Shown here: in pieces, positions 1-9,639 of the stretch
How the letters are laid out: each line of letters begins with the position of its first letter
Position numbering within the stretch: position 1 is the stretch's first letter
Origin: Liopterus haemorrhoidalis
Taxonomy: Eukaryota; Arthropoda; Insecta; Coleoptera; Dytiscidae
Direction of reading: 5' to 3'
Length of the DNA: 64,000 nucleotides
NCBI GenBank assembly: GCA_963971575.1
Contig: OZ020623.1
Span: forward strand, 12,278,980 to 12,342,979
Made by a program: the position numbers and the translations under genes
The notes under the pieces: model-generated
Databases searched by the model: none
Seen by the model: the letters and a program-made list of their open reading frames with translations, nothing else
Told to the model about the DNA's origin: nothing

Positions 1-125
1 CAGAGCAAATTCGGCTAAAAGGATTTTTATGAAACTTCATGTTTAAGCTTTTGATATCAATGGCACGAGTTGATCAACTTTTGGTAAAAATCGGTTAACT
101 AGGAATGGGAGATTACTCGTGTCGG
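1..125 (+). repeat. Helentron-like repeat, family S, fragment cut by window edge
   Basis: This stretch matches, in reverse orientation, parts of 28740-28860 and 41690-41820. The shared blocks include GCACGAGTTGATCA and a 'TTTTTATGAAACTTCA' block. In the fuller copies the preceding sequence is a GTCT/GTCC microsatellite and a GACCGACCGCC motif, so the window begins inside an element whose left part is missing. No coding potential is seen. Confidence 0.75.
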
Positions 126-683
126 TTTTTTTTTTCCGAAAAAATTGTGGTGGTCAGAACTGATTTTTTTGTTGTTACTGAACTCTCGTTTCAAATGTAT
201 AAATTGTTAATTTATTAATTGTTGTGAAAGTTAATAAAAATTCTGATTATCAAACTAATTTTGACGCAATTATTTCCTTCTATTCCTCAGAAAAATTAAT
301 TTTACTATTCTCGGCCCAACTTACCCCGTAGTAGGAACTTTTAACCCCGCTAGTGGGGCAAAAACTTGACCATTTAAAACGTGCATATCACTCAACTTGA
401 ATGAGTCTGTTCTCAATGGTGCCACGAAGCAAATAAGAACCCCGGAAAATATGTGAACTAATTTGAAAATTTTTAGGCGGGTTTCCGCCTGACCAATTAG
501 GAACCGCCTTAAGGTATGTGTGTAGTCTGACACACAACTGATAAGTACTGAGTTTACGCTTTATTTGTATAATTTGTGCTTTAGTATTTGTGTCTGATAT
601 AATTCAAGTTGATTTGAATTTATAACTCAAAATTGATTTGTGTTTATAACTATTATTAATATTTATATATAATAGTTCACACA
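126..683. other. No gene recognised; AT-rich intergenic DNA
   Basis: A short palindromic block, GGCGGGTTTCCGCC, lies near 477-490. Short open frames occur but resemble nothing I know and have no supporting context. Confidence 0.5.
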
Positions 684-949
684 TACAGTATTGGCCATAA
701 AGATAGCAACTTTTGATAATCCTATTTTATTTTTATTCTATTCAATATTTTTAAAATTAAAAAAATGTAATTCTTACCTTTAACAATCCTCTACATATAT
801 TATAGTAAAAAATTAAATTTTAATAGTAAATTCTATTTTTTTTTTTATAGTATTTATTATTTTTACCTGGACATAAAGATAGCAACTACTCTTAAAAAAA
901 TCTTTTTTTTTATTAATTAAGAAAATGAATTAGTATTAACAGATCATTT

Positions 950-2144
950 TTAATATTTTGTATAGTAACCACCAGTATTTATAAAGCCTGTAATACATGA
1001 TGCGATTTCTCGTTTTGAATCTCGTACGATTTATCGTACAAGAATTATTGTATCGTGTACTACAGGATTTTCGTACGAGATCTTATACGATATTGAAAAC
1101 CATCCAATATTTATGCTCCAGACCTAAAATATTGTATAGAAATGAACAGATATCGACGCAGTAGATTATTGCGCATAGTCACGTGACCGATACCGTTAGG
1201 AATAATTATCGTACGATAAATCGTACGAGATTCAAAACGAGAAATCGCATCATGTATTACAGGCTTAACTTCCCGACATCTTTTCGCCATTGATTCTAAT
1301 AATTTCGTGATCATTTCATTATCAATATTAGACCAGGCACCCTGCAAAGCTTTAAACAATTCATTACGTTAATTTTTGAATCCTCGAACCATTTTTTTAC
1401 CAACTTGAATGTTTTGTGTCATTATCATGCTGAAAAATATGTTTTAAAGGCATGAACTCATCAGAATAAGGTTCCATAACATTTTGAAGGATGTCTATAT
1501 ATTTAAATCGATCCATTATTCCTTCAATGTGGTATAGAGGACCCATACCATATCCCGAGAAACAGCCCCATACCATCACACCGCCTCCGCCATGTTTAAC
1601 TGTTGGCAAGGTGTATTTTTGAACAAATCTTTTATTAGCAGGCCTCCTAACGTAACTTACACCATCACTTTTAAACAAATTGAACTTAGATTCATCACTA
1701 AAAATAACTTTTTTCCACTGATCTACAGTCCAGTCAATATGATTGTTAGCAAATTCTAATCGGGCCTTCACATTCTTTTTGGATAGAAGTGGTTTTTTAG
1801 CGGGACGGCGACTAAAAAGACCCTCACTAACTAATCTTCTGCGAATAGTTCTTGTTGAGCTGTTTTCTCGATCCACTTGTGGCAAACGGCCCAAAATTTT
1901 CTCCGATGACAGAAAGGGGTTATTGGCAGTTAAATAAATAATTTTTTTATCAGTTCGTTTTGTAGTTTTTCGTGGCTGTCCTGGAACTTTAAACGTACCT
2001 TCTTCTCAAAATCGTTTTATAATTCGCGACACAGTAGATTTATGCTTTTAAATTTTGTGAAATCACATTTTGCAGCAGCCCGTCTTTAAAACCAGAAATT
2101 ATTAAGTTTCTAATTTCACTTGAAACAGTTTTACTACGACCCAT
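950..2144 (-). pseudogene. Tc1-like transposase, decayed
   Basis: Reading the minus strand from the ATG at 2144-2142 gives MGRSKTVSSEIR and an HTH-type N-terminus, which is interrupted by a stop and frameshift near 2060-2010. The longest open part (about 1397-1894) contains FSDESKFNLF (first catalytic Asp) and IFQHDNDTKHSS (second Asp). After KKWFEDSKINV the frame jumps directly to the C-terminal block FKALQGAWSNID. The SPDLNPIE-type segment that holds the third catalytic Glu in this family is absent, which is an internal deletion of roughly 30 codons. The C-terminus is split by the MITE at 985-1265; joined across it, the frame ends EVINTGGYYTKY. It cannot encode an active enzyme. Confidence 0.9.
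985..1265. mobile_element. MITE with long terminal inverted repeats, nested in Tc1 transposase
   Basis: The two ends, AGCCTGTAATACATGATG at 985 and its inverse ending at 1265, are identical for about 55 bp. They are flanked by TAA at 982-984 and 1266-1268. Removing the element plus one TAA restores the reading frame of the host transposase, so the 3 bp duplication is well supported. TAA duplications fit PIF/Harbinger-type MITEs, but the family assignment is inferred from TSD length only. No ORF is present. Confidence 0.85.
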
Positions 2145-2574
2145 GATTGACAAATATAAACTGGAATATTGCTTGTGCACAACATATTATTTATGGATAA
2201 AACCTGCATATAACAAGAAAATTTGAGTAGTTGCAATATTTTTGTCCAAGCAAAAATGAAGAAATAATTTATTATTAATCTGTAAGTCAGATTATTTGAC
2301 TTTTGATTGATGTAACAGACAAAATATGATTAAATTATAGAACTAAGAGTATTTATTTTCCAATATTATTATTCAAATTTGAAAAATTGAAAAATGTTAA
2401 AAGTTGCAATCATTATGGCCAATACTGTATATAGAATGTCGCGCGAGTGTAATATGCCGTTGAGTGTACTTGAGAACGCATAGAGCGCTAAGACACGCCT
2501 ACCCAGGGACCTTGTTTGCTTCAACGGACTGTACTCGTGAGTACAAAAAAAAAATCCTAATACTTTCGTAGATA

Positions 2575-3293
2575 GATAGATAGATAGATATTTTTATTAT
2601 TAAATATTATTGTAATTTTCGCCTTTCGGCTTAAAATCTACTCTCCTTCTCCTCTAGTTAATATCTTCGTTGACTCCTTTCCTTAATTTCCTCCCTTCTG
2701 TTTTTCACTTCTCTCATCCATTCATACCCCTTTCCTGTTTCATCCAAAATTTCCTTTCTCGTTTCCGTTCTGTGTCGTATTTCTTCACATTCTTCTAACA
2801 AATGTTCCATTGTCTCCTTACCTTCCCTGCACATTCTACATGTTCTTTCTTCCTCTTTCATCCAAAAATTATTGTCCCTCTCCTCATTTCCACATCTAAA
2901 TCTCGCTATCACATTTTTCTTCTCTCTACTGCCTTTTTCTGTCAAATACTGTGGTTTTCTCACCGTCCAGGTCTTTTCATATTTGTTATTATACCTTGAC
3001 TCTCTTATTTTTGTATCTTGCACCGTTTGTTGTATGTCGGTCATTCGCTCTGTTACTTCGTGCCCTAATTCTTCTCCATTCATTCTTTTTAGTCCTACCG
3101 CTGTTGTTGAGTAGCCACAATATTCGTACATTTCCTTCCTTTCCTTTTCCCACCTTGATAGTGGCTTTCCTTGTTGATTCCGTTTTTCCATTTCCCTCCA
3201 GCATTCATAAAGAATTTCTTTTTCCGGGTGTTTAATTATATTCTCTTCATATTTTATGGCTTTTTTGACTGCCTCTATTTTTATACTCTATTT
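2575..3293 (-). mobile_element. 5'-truncated non-LTR retrotransposon with 17 bp TSD
   Basis: The 17 bp string TAATACTTTCGTAGATA occurs at 2558-2574 and again at 3294-3310 and brackets the fragment. On the element strand the 3' tail is a short TATC-type run (GATA on the plus strand, about 2571-2592), as in LINEs that end in simple repeats rather than poly-A. The 5' side is truncated inside the coding region. It is a typical dead-on-arrival LINE insertion. Confidence 0.85.
2658..3291 (-). pseudogene. LINE ORF2 C-terminal fragment
   Basis: An open frame runs from the truncation point to a stop at 2658 with no internal break, about 210 codons. It is very rich in Lys, Arg and Glu. Near the C-terminus is CRMCREGKETMEHLLEEC, a C-x2-C-x7-H-x4-C pattern like the zinc-knuckle-like motif at the end of R1- and related-clade ORF2 proteins, downstream of the RT. 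The RT and endonuclease parts are missing because of 5' truncation. The upstream part in frame before the first ATG is also coding-like, so the ATG at 3191 is not a true start. The clade is not resolved. Confidence 0.75.
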
Positions 3294-3310
3294 TAATACT
3301 TTCGTAGATA

Positions 3311-3455
3311 TGCACAAATATATGTAAAATGGCACTTTATGCCCCGCCCTACCCTAGTGCTACTAAGATTTAGTAAAAGATTATGAACAATGTCCTATGT
3401 TTTGGCTGCCTCATTTAGATCCTTCAGCATTTGTAGAAGCAGTTATATTCTAGAG
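3311..3455. other. Short unannotated spacer
   Basis: This 145 bp lies between the LINE duplication and the hAT element. It ends in TTCTAGAG (3448-3455), the left target duplication of the hAT insertion. Confidence 0.5.
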
Positions 3456-4024
3456 CAGGGGTTCTTAAACTTATGTAGTCCGAGGAACCCCTCTTGAACA
3501 ACATTTTTTTTGCGCACCTCATCCCAACCCTAGGCATTTTACGTCGTTCTTGAGACTTAATTTCTGGCTCAATAATCTCATAAGCACTACGTTATAATAA
3601 ATATTGGTGAAAATGTATCGCTGGTTATTTTAATAAATGGTTTTACGCATTTATAGAGATGAACCTTTTTATTAGCATATAGAATGAAAAACATAAAATG
3701 AATAAAAATAGTACTAAAAAGATTTACTAAAGTTACAAATTATAATACGTTAAACTCATACAAACATTTCTTGGTCAAATACTGGTCAAAATAAATCTTA
3801 TTATGATATGTATTCTGTAAATAATTTGCAGTTGATTAAAAATAATTAAATTTTTATTAATTATCGTTTAGTTATGTCAATAACTAGTTAGATAACAACA
3901 AATACAAACAGTCTTGACCATGTAGGATTTTTATTAAGTGAGTTATTTGAATAAAAGCGAAAAATTGGGGAATGTAAAGTTAATAATAATTATTAAATAG
4001 CACAATTGGCTACATATTTTACTA

Positions 4025-4566
4025 CAGACGATTCCGCTTAATTGGGCCACTGCTTAATTGGGGCAGCTGCTTATTTGGGACAAATCTCAAAGAACAGAAA
4101 CCAAACCAAGGAACCAACAGTAATTGGGACAATTAAGATCACAGTACAAATTATGTTACACATATTCTCAAGAAAATGTACAAAGAATTTAATATTACAG
4201 CGTTATTTTATGCAGGAAGGAAATGAAGGGAGCCCTACATCCGCACTGAATACCTGTGCTGATTTTGTAGAAGTGAAATGTTACAAAAACAAAAGACAGA
4301 CTACACTTGACGCATTTTTGCATTGAATTAAATTGTATGTACCTATTTATTATTTTATTTTGGAATTTATTATTATTTTTTCTTAAAAGTTTATATTTTT
4401 TGGTTATATGTAATTTATAGTTTTGTCCAAGAGTTTATAAAATAAAATTATTGAAAGAAAAATATGCATAGTTTAATTTTATGTGAAATTCGCTTAATTG
4501 GGGCAGCCGCTTAATTGGGCCAAAATGCCTAAGTCCCGATGTGTTCCAATTAAGCGGAATCGACTG
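4025..4566 (+). mobile_element. pogo/Tigger-type MITE
   Basis: The inverted ends are CAGACGATTCCGCTTAATTG at 4025 and an inverse ending GGAATCGACTG at 4566, flanked by TA at 4023-4024 and 4567-4568. Copies of GCTTAATTGGG recur in both subterminal regions, probably transposase-binding sites. At 542 bp it is far shorter than an autonomous pogo element (about 2 kb). It still holds the C-terminal end of a transposase-like frame, so it is best read as an internal-deletion derivative. Confidence 0.85.
4186..4326 (+). pseudogene. pogo-type transposase C-terminal tail
   Basis: The frame ends KRQTTLDAFLH and then stops at 4326. The Q-x-x-L-x-x-F pattern resembles the PCNA-interacting (PIP-box) motif described at the C-terminus of Drosophila pogo transposase. 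The acidic, serine-containing stretch before it also suits a Tigger/pogo tail. The DNA-binding and DDE domains are gone. The open frame upstream to 4042 overlaps the repetitive subterminal DNA and is probably not coding. This is a remnant; the PIP interpretation is inferred from the motif alone. Confidence 0.6.
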
Positions 4567-4843
4567 TACATAGTAAAAAATATACGAAAATATTCTAATA
4601 GTAAACAATATATACCTATTCTAAAAATACCATATAGAAAAGAGAAACAATAATAAAAAAAATATCATTTAAAATCTACATAATACTTATAAAATACTGT
4701 TTTAATTCTATCTTAAATGTATTAATATTATCCCTATCCCTAATTTTACTTGATAACTTATTATAACTTACTAAACCATTATCAAAAATACTGTTTTTGG
4801 TCGCAGTCTTATTTTTCCCTGAGATAAAAAAGTTATCCTTATA

Positions 4844-6153
4844 CAAGGTGTCTCAAAAGAAATTTTATATTTATTTAGCTTACTGCGTGAACGCAACGTA
4901 TCCGAGGGGCGCGGGGGTTATGTCAATCGGTAGCCTGGCTCTTGGGAATGCAGTCGCTATGGAGCGTTTCTCGGGAGCAGACCGCGCGTTATGCGTGCGA
5001 GAGTTTTACAAAAACGGTGATTCGGCGACTGTAGCGCGTAGAAAATTCGGCAGTATTCGAGGTTTTCGCCACTTAAATGATGCGCCAAGCGTTCCTCTCA
5101 TTCGACATTGGGTTAAAAAGTTTGAAGAGACTGGTACAACGCTGGATAAATCAAAATCCGGGCGACCTAGGTCATCAAGAACGGTAGAAAACGTGGAGAA
5201 TGTTAATCAGTCTGTTCGTGACGACCCGAACCTTTCAATTCGGAAGCGCGCAAGTGCTTTAAATGTGCATAGATCATCATTACATCGCATTATGCACAAA
5301 GACCTAAAGCTGCACCCCTACAAAATTCAATTGGTGCAAGAATTAAAGCCCCAAGATGCCAGTCAGAGGCTTAATTTCGTAAATCAGGTGTTTGAGCGAT
5401 TTTCAACGTTTATCAACATTTTGTTTTCGGATGAAGCTCATTTTCATCTTAATGGCCACGTAAATAAGCAGAACTGCCGCTACTGGAGTGCAACGAATCC
5501 GAAACGCAAACATCAGAAACCCCTACATTCGCCTAAAGTGACCGTATGGGCTGAGATGTCGGCGCGAGGAATTATCGGCCCTTACTTTTTTGAAGACGAA
5601 AGGGGGCGTGCAGTTACAGTGAATTCAGAGCGTTATGTGGAGATGTTAGACAACTTCTTGGTACCTGAACTGCAAAACTTTCCTGGCTATAACCAAAAAA
5701 CATGGTTCCAACAGGACGGAGCAACTTCACACACGTCCAATATGTCTCTGCCACGTGTTCGTGAAATTTTCTCAGGCAAATTGATCTCCCGGAGAGGTGA
5801 CATAAATTGGCCTCCACGCAGTCCAGATTTAACCCCTATGGACTTTTTCCTATGGGGTTATCTTAAATCTAAAGTTTACGCCAATAAACCGACTTCACTG
5901 GCGCATTTGAAAGAAAATATCCGCCACGAAATGGCTGCCATCCCTGAGTCCACCTGCCGAGACGTCATAAGTAATTTTACTGTTCGATTAAATGAGTGCC
6001 AAGAACGCGAGGGTCTACATTTAGACGATATTATTTTTAAGAAATAAATCCCCAAAATGTGTATTTTAATAATTAATAAACATTTTTTCTATATACGGCT
6101 TACTTTTTTTTTAATCGATCCACTAAATATAAAATTTCTTTTGAGACACCTTA
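4844..6153 (+). mobile_element. DD41D (rosa-type) mariner element, apparently complete
   Basis: The ends are CAAGGTGTCTCAAAAGAAAT at 4844 and its inverse finishing at 6153, with one mismatch at the terminal base. They are flanked by TA at 4842-4843 and 6154-6155. The TIR is about 30 bp and the total length is 1310 bp, the usual size of a full mariner. A sibling at 38631-39547 has the same ends and an internal deletion, which confirms the boundaries independently. The element sits inside a LINE fragment that sits inside a hAT element, so it is among the youngest insertions here. Confidence 0.92.
4959..6047 (+). CDS. mariner transposase, DD41D type
   Basis: This 362-residue frame has no stop or shift. 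The ATG at 4959 (MERFSGADRALC) is preferred because the sibling copy has a stop just upstream of it; an in-frame ATG at 4920 would add 13 residues. The N-terminal ~120 residues look like two helix-turn-helix units (RHWVKKFEETG, then KRASALNVHRSSLHRI). Catalytic residues are visible: Asp in FSDEAHFHL, Asp in WFQQDGATSHT and Asp in SPDLTPMDFF. The last two are separated by 41 residues, which defines the DD41D/rosa group. WGYLKSKVY follows, as in active relatives. The product would act in the nucleus, binding the ~30 bp TIRs and cutting at TA. Activity is inferred from the intact frame only. Confidence 0.88.
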   Translation: MERFSGADRALCVREFYKNGDSATVARRKFGSIRGFRHLNDAPSVPLIRHWVKKFEETGTTLDKSKSGRPRSSRTVENVENVNQSVRDDPNLSIRKRASALNVHRSSLHRIMHKDLKLHPYKIQLVQELKPQDASQRLNFVNQVFERFSTFINILFSDEAHFHLNGHVNKQNCRYWSATNPKRKHQKPLHSPKVTVWAEMSARGIIGPYFFEDERGRAVTVNSERYVEMLDNFLVPELQNFPGYNQKTWFQQDGATSHTSNMSLPRVREIFSGKLISRRGDINWPPRSPDLTPMDFFLWGYLKSKVYANKPTSLAHLKENIRHEMAAIPESTCRDVISNFTVRLNECQEREGLHLDDIIFKK

Positions 6154-6392
6154 TATCTAGTGCAGTGCGAATGAATATCACTCCCTTTTATTAAATTTCT
6201 ACTTAGATATTCTGGTAATATGCCTCTCTTAACTTTGTGCAAAAACACCATTGCGTTATATTCCAGAAACCTGTCTATATCTAACCAGTTTAAATTATTT
6301 AACATATCTCTAACTCTAGTATATTTATCAGTTCAAAATTGTTTCGCGGACCCCCGGTAATGGCTACCAATTTAAGAACCGCTGTTCTAAAG

Positions 6393-6823
6393 AATAATAA
6401 ATTGCTCAAATAATGATTGCTAGACACAATATACCTCTATAAAATTATCTCTAAATTCCTATTATTTTCCAATAACCGTCGTGTGAAACCAACATAACTT
6501 TTACCCCATAGTTAGAGGTAGAAATAATATTCGTGACAATGAACATTTTGGTGTAAAAATCAACTACATATATGTATAAAGTTCAGAATTACCGTATTAA
6601 ACGGAAATTCGTATCTCGAGTAATAAGGAAATGGAAAATGGAAACAAATCGGAAACGCGCGCAGTGCGCTACAACTTGCGTTGTCATGACAACGGGACCA
6701 AGTTCATAAATTAAAATAATGTGGTGCTATGGACATAAAAAATGGCTTTGTTGAAATAAGGCTGTATTAAATTGCATTTTTAGGGTTTCGTAGGGGTCAC
6801 CAAGAAAATCTTTTACCGTGTCA
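6393..6823. other. No gene recognised
   Basis: This is AT-rich DNA between two hAT-type elements. No repeat family or coding region was identified. Confidence 0.5.
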
Positions 6824-6831
6824 TGTATTAT

Positions 6832-7928
6832 TAGGGATGGGAATTTATTTTTGAATATCGATATATGCGCGATTCGATACATCGTAAGTGTGATATCGAT
6901 ATTCGATATATATCGAAGTAAAAATATCGATATTTTCGATATATCGAAATAACTAACACGTAACATGTAAGATATATAAATTACATATTTTTTGGTTGGC
7001 TTGGCGGGAAAAGAAGTCGCCAATTGACAGACAATCACTTTACAGTTGGTACTCACCCAGATACCAACCAACTTTCTAATATTATCCTTGTTAACAGCTC
7101 TCTTAATTAAATATATATATGCTGTTCACTTTTGTAAAGACATACCAGATTTTTTGGTTACTTTTATAGTGTATTACGATCTTTAAATATCAATTAAAAA
7201 TATTCCTTACACTGTAAAACCGACTTTAGATTTATTGGTTATGATCATTATTAAGAAAGTGACATTTTTTATAATTTTTTAATACCAACATGTCAATTTC
7301 AAAAGTGCAAATTATTGAAATCAAAATTTCGTCTTACAGGCTATTCCAAACGATTAGGCGGAACTAAATGGAAATTTCGTTATTTTAGGCTGTCACGAAA
7401 AGGGACCTTGCTTGGCTTATTTCATGTTTTAGGTTTGGTATGTGAAAAATTAAAATTCTAACAGTGAAACCATGGAAACGAATGACATATGTCAAATATT
7501 TTAATACATTTTTCCATATTTTGAAGACAAAAAAATTAATAAATGGGAAATTTTGATTAAGAATGACAAAAAACTAAAATGTAATGAAAAGGACATTTTA
7601 TAATGACAATCAATTAAATCTAGAATTTGCAATATGAGCATGATTTTCAAAGCCTAAACAAAATGACCAAAAGTCCGAATTAATTGATAAAAATTATTAG
7701 ATTTCAAAAATTAGTTCCGCCTAAACGTTTGGAATAGCCTATAGTTTGTTTCTACAAAAGTGAACAGCATATATTTAAATGTAAAAAATATACAAGAATA
7801 CCGATATTTTGTGCGAATATCGATATTTTGCGCGATATATCGCATTTCAAATATCGATATAAAAATATCGATATATTTTTCTAAAGTATCGATATTTTCG
7901 ATATATCGATATATCGTTCCCATCCCTA
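6832..7928. mobile_element. hAT-type non-autonomous element with ATATCGATA subterminal repeats
   Basis: TAGGGATGGGAA at 6832 and its inverse, TTCCCATCCCTA, ending at 7928 form short TIRs. They are flanked by TGTATTAT (6824-6831) and TGAATTAT (7929-7936), an 8 bp duplication with one mismatch. Both ends are packed with ATATCGATA/TATCGATA repeats (6855-6955 and 7800-7915), likely binding-site clusters. An inner inverted pair (about 7109-7139 versus 7751-7782) shows that a further insertion separates the arms. No transposase is present. Confidence 0.8.
7337..7741. mobile_element. MITE family M (TTCCAAACG...GGCGGAACTAA ends)
   Basis: The ends are CAGGCTATTCCAAACGATTA at 7337 and the inverse ending GGAATAGCCTA at 7741, with TA on both sides. 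The TIR extends through GGCGGAACTAA, about 30 bp in total. Parts of the same family occur near 16104, 32935, 36561, 36829, 51217 and 52262. At 405 bp with no ORF it is a Tc1/mariner-like MITE, inferred from its TA target. It lies inside the 6832-7928 element. Confidence 0.75.
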
Positions 7929-8707
7929 TGAATTATCCATTTCTTATCTTTATGCGGAACTGAGTTCGTTCATAATAACTATGAAATGACGTCATACTTG
8001 GTTAATTTAATTGCCAATGTTTGAATACGAGGGTTACATTTAATATTTTTACAAACGATCACTAGATGGCGTTATTAAAATGAATTATTACTATATTCGT
8101 AAAATTTTACATTTGTTATTGTAAAATTAGTAGCAGCTCATAAATTGACCGAGTAGTTTGTTGACAGTGAGCGTTTAAAAAAACAAGTTTGTGAAAAAAT
8201 AATACTCGTGAAGGTTTTTGTTGGATGATTTTTTACGATTTTAGTAAAGGCCTAACTAAACAACAATGCATAGATTCGCTTCGTTCGACTTTTAGTAATG
8301 AAGCACCATCAGAAAAGACAATTGGTTTGTAAAAGGTCGACCAAAATCAGTGATTCAAAAAAACATCGATGCTGTGCGCAAAATATTGCAGAAGATTGGC
8401 ATGTGTCTTACCGTGAGATAGAGGCATCCTTTGGCATATCGTAGACCGCAATACATTCGATTTTGCATGAACATTTAGCTGTGAAAAAGATTTGTTCCTG
8501 ATGGATTCCGCATAATTTGACCGAAGCTCAAAAAAGGCTCGTGTTGACTGGTAAGGGAATGCTAAAAAAATTCAACCTAGGCACTGCAAAATCCGTATAC
8601 AACATCGTTACAGGTGACGAAACTTGGATTTATTCAGATGAACCTAAACCCACAAAAGTTGTTCATCCAAGCTCTTCCAAGAAAAAGATCGTTTGTTTCC
8701 TTTAGAG

Positions 8708-9639
8708 CAGGGGTCGGCAACGCGGTGCCTGCGGGCACCAGTGTGCCCGCGAAGCAATTTCTAAGTGCCCGCCTAACCATGTGAAATTCTATTTCCGAGC
8801 CGCTTTTAGTAATAAAAGTACTGTCAAGAAGACTAGAAGTGTTATAGTTTTATAAATAAATATAATTTAATATTAATTAAATTTTATTGTAAAACTAAAT
8901 TTTAAAACTATTCCCAATATAGACCCAATATGAAAGAAAGCAATAATAAAAATGGTAATAGAAAATTATTGCAATGGAAATGCTACCACCCATCAATTTG
9001 CCAAACATTTTGATACATTATTGGAAGAATTTAATATCAGATTTGAAGACTTCTACGAATTGGAGGCATTTTTAACATTTTTATTAGTCCTTTTTCTGAA
9101 AGAGAGGATGATGTGACTAACAAAATCGCAACATATTTAGGTATTTCCAATAAGGAGGCCTTAGAATTGGAAGTTATAAATATAACAAATGACATTGAAT
9201 TAAAATCACATCGTAACGAAGAAAAATTCTGGAATTTAGTGAATGGGAATAGCTACCCATTGTTGAGAAAATGTGCTCTAAAATTGAAGTCTCTCTGCGC
9301 GTCGACATATGCTTGTTACTGTATGTTTTCTAATATGAAATACTTAAAATCAAAATACCAAACAGGCCTCACTGACGCTCATTTGGACCAATACCTGAGA
9401 ACTGGCAATTCTACTTATGTCCCACATTACAACGAATTGGCCGCGAATTTTCATTGTCAAATATCGCATTAATTATCACTTTGATATTATGTATTTTTTT
9501 ATGAAAATTAAAATTTTAATCTGCATTAATATTTTTATGTTTAAATTTTACCCCTCACCCCTTCTTTGTCCCACGGTGCCCGCCGAACTCACGCATTTCT
9601 GAAATATGCTCACTTAGTAAAAAAGGTTGCCGCCCCCTG
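8708..9639 (+). mobile_element. hAT element inserted in mariner copy A
   Basis: The ends are CAGGGGTCGGCAAC at 8708 and the inverse, reading CAGGGGGCGGCAAC, ending at 9639. The target duplication CTTTAGAG is perfect (8700-8707 and 9640-9647). The 932 bp body holds the C-terminal part of a hAT transposase, so this is an internally deleted derivative. Confidence 0.92.
8985..9472 (+). pseudogene. hAT transposase C-terminal fragment
   Basis: The frame 9113-9472 includes YPLLRKCALKLKSLCASTYA, then CMFSNMKYLKSKYQTGLTDAH and a DQYLRT block. This is the hAT C-terminal dimerisation region as found in ZBED5/GTF2IRD2-like (Charlie-type) proteins. Upstream, 8985-9110 reads HFDTLLEEFNIRFEDFYELE in another frame, so there is a frameshift near 9085. 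The BED finger and the catalytic core are missing. The ATG at 9113 lies inside the domain and is not a true start. Confidence 0.8.

Larger units (their letters stand above)
686..2427 (-). mobile_element. Tc1-like DNA transposon with IR/DR ends
   Basis: The outer ends read CAGTATTGGCCATAA at 686 and the inverse TTATGGCCAATACTG at 2413-2427. They are flanked by TA at 684-685 and 2428-2429, the target duplication of Tc1/mariner elements. A second, related copy of the end motif lies inside each end (GGACATAAAGATAGCAACT at 869-887; inverse at 2229-2247). Each end therefore carries an outer and an inner direct repeat, the IR/DR plan known from Sleeping Beauty and Minos. The element holds a broken transposase on the minus strand and a nested 281 bp MITE. 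It is non-autonomous now. Confidence 0.9.
4676..6333 (-). pseudogene. LINE ORF2 C-terminal fragment split by mariner
   Basis: On the minus strand the frame starts near 6333 (5' truncated), reads LNNLNWLDIDRFLEYNAMVF and on to LPEYLSRN, and is then cut by the mariner at 6153. It resumes at 4841 with YKDNFFISGKNK and runs to a TAG at 4676-4678. The W-x-x-I-x-R and LPEYL blocks are typical of the far C-terminus of insect Jockey/CR1-like ORF2 proteins. Apart from the mariner insertion the frame is open on both sides, so the fragment was fairly young when the mariner landed. It lies inside the hAT element. Confidence 0.75.
3456..6384. mobile_element. hAT-type element carrying three other insertions
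   Basis: The left end CAGGGGTTCTTAAACT at 3456 and the right end, which in inverse reads CAGCGGTTCTTAAATT and finishes at 6384, form a 16 bp imperfect TIR. The flanks are TTCTAGAG (3448-3455) and TTCTAAAG (6385-6392), 7 of 8 matching and close to the nTCTAGAn preference of hAT elements. No hAT coding sequence remains. Inside are a pogo MITE (4025-4566), a LINE fragment (4676-6333) and a DD41D mariner (4844-6153) that sits within the LINE fragment. This is a multi-layer nest. Confidence 0.85.

Noticed and set aside
2802..3235. Plus-strand open frames opposite the LINE fragment
   Set aside because: They are antisense shadows of the minus-strand ORF2 C-terminus, rich in Phe/Ser/Leu from A-rich coding sequence.
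4797..4958. An upstream extension of the DD41D transposase frame to 4797
   Set aside because: It reads through the mariner TIR into LINE-derived sequence outside the element and starts at a TTG. The ATG at 4959 fits the family and the sibling copy.
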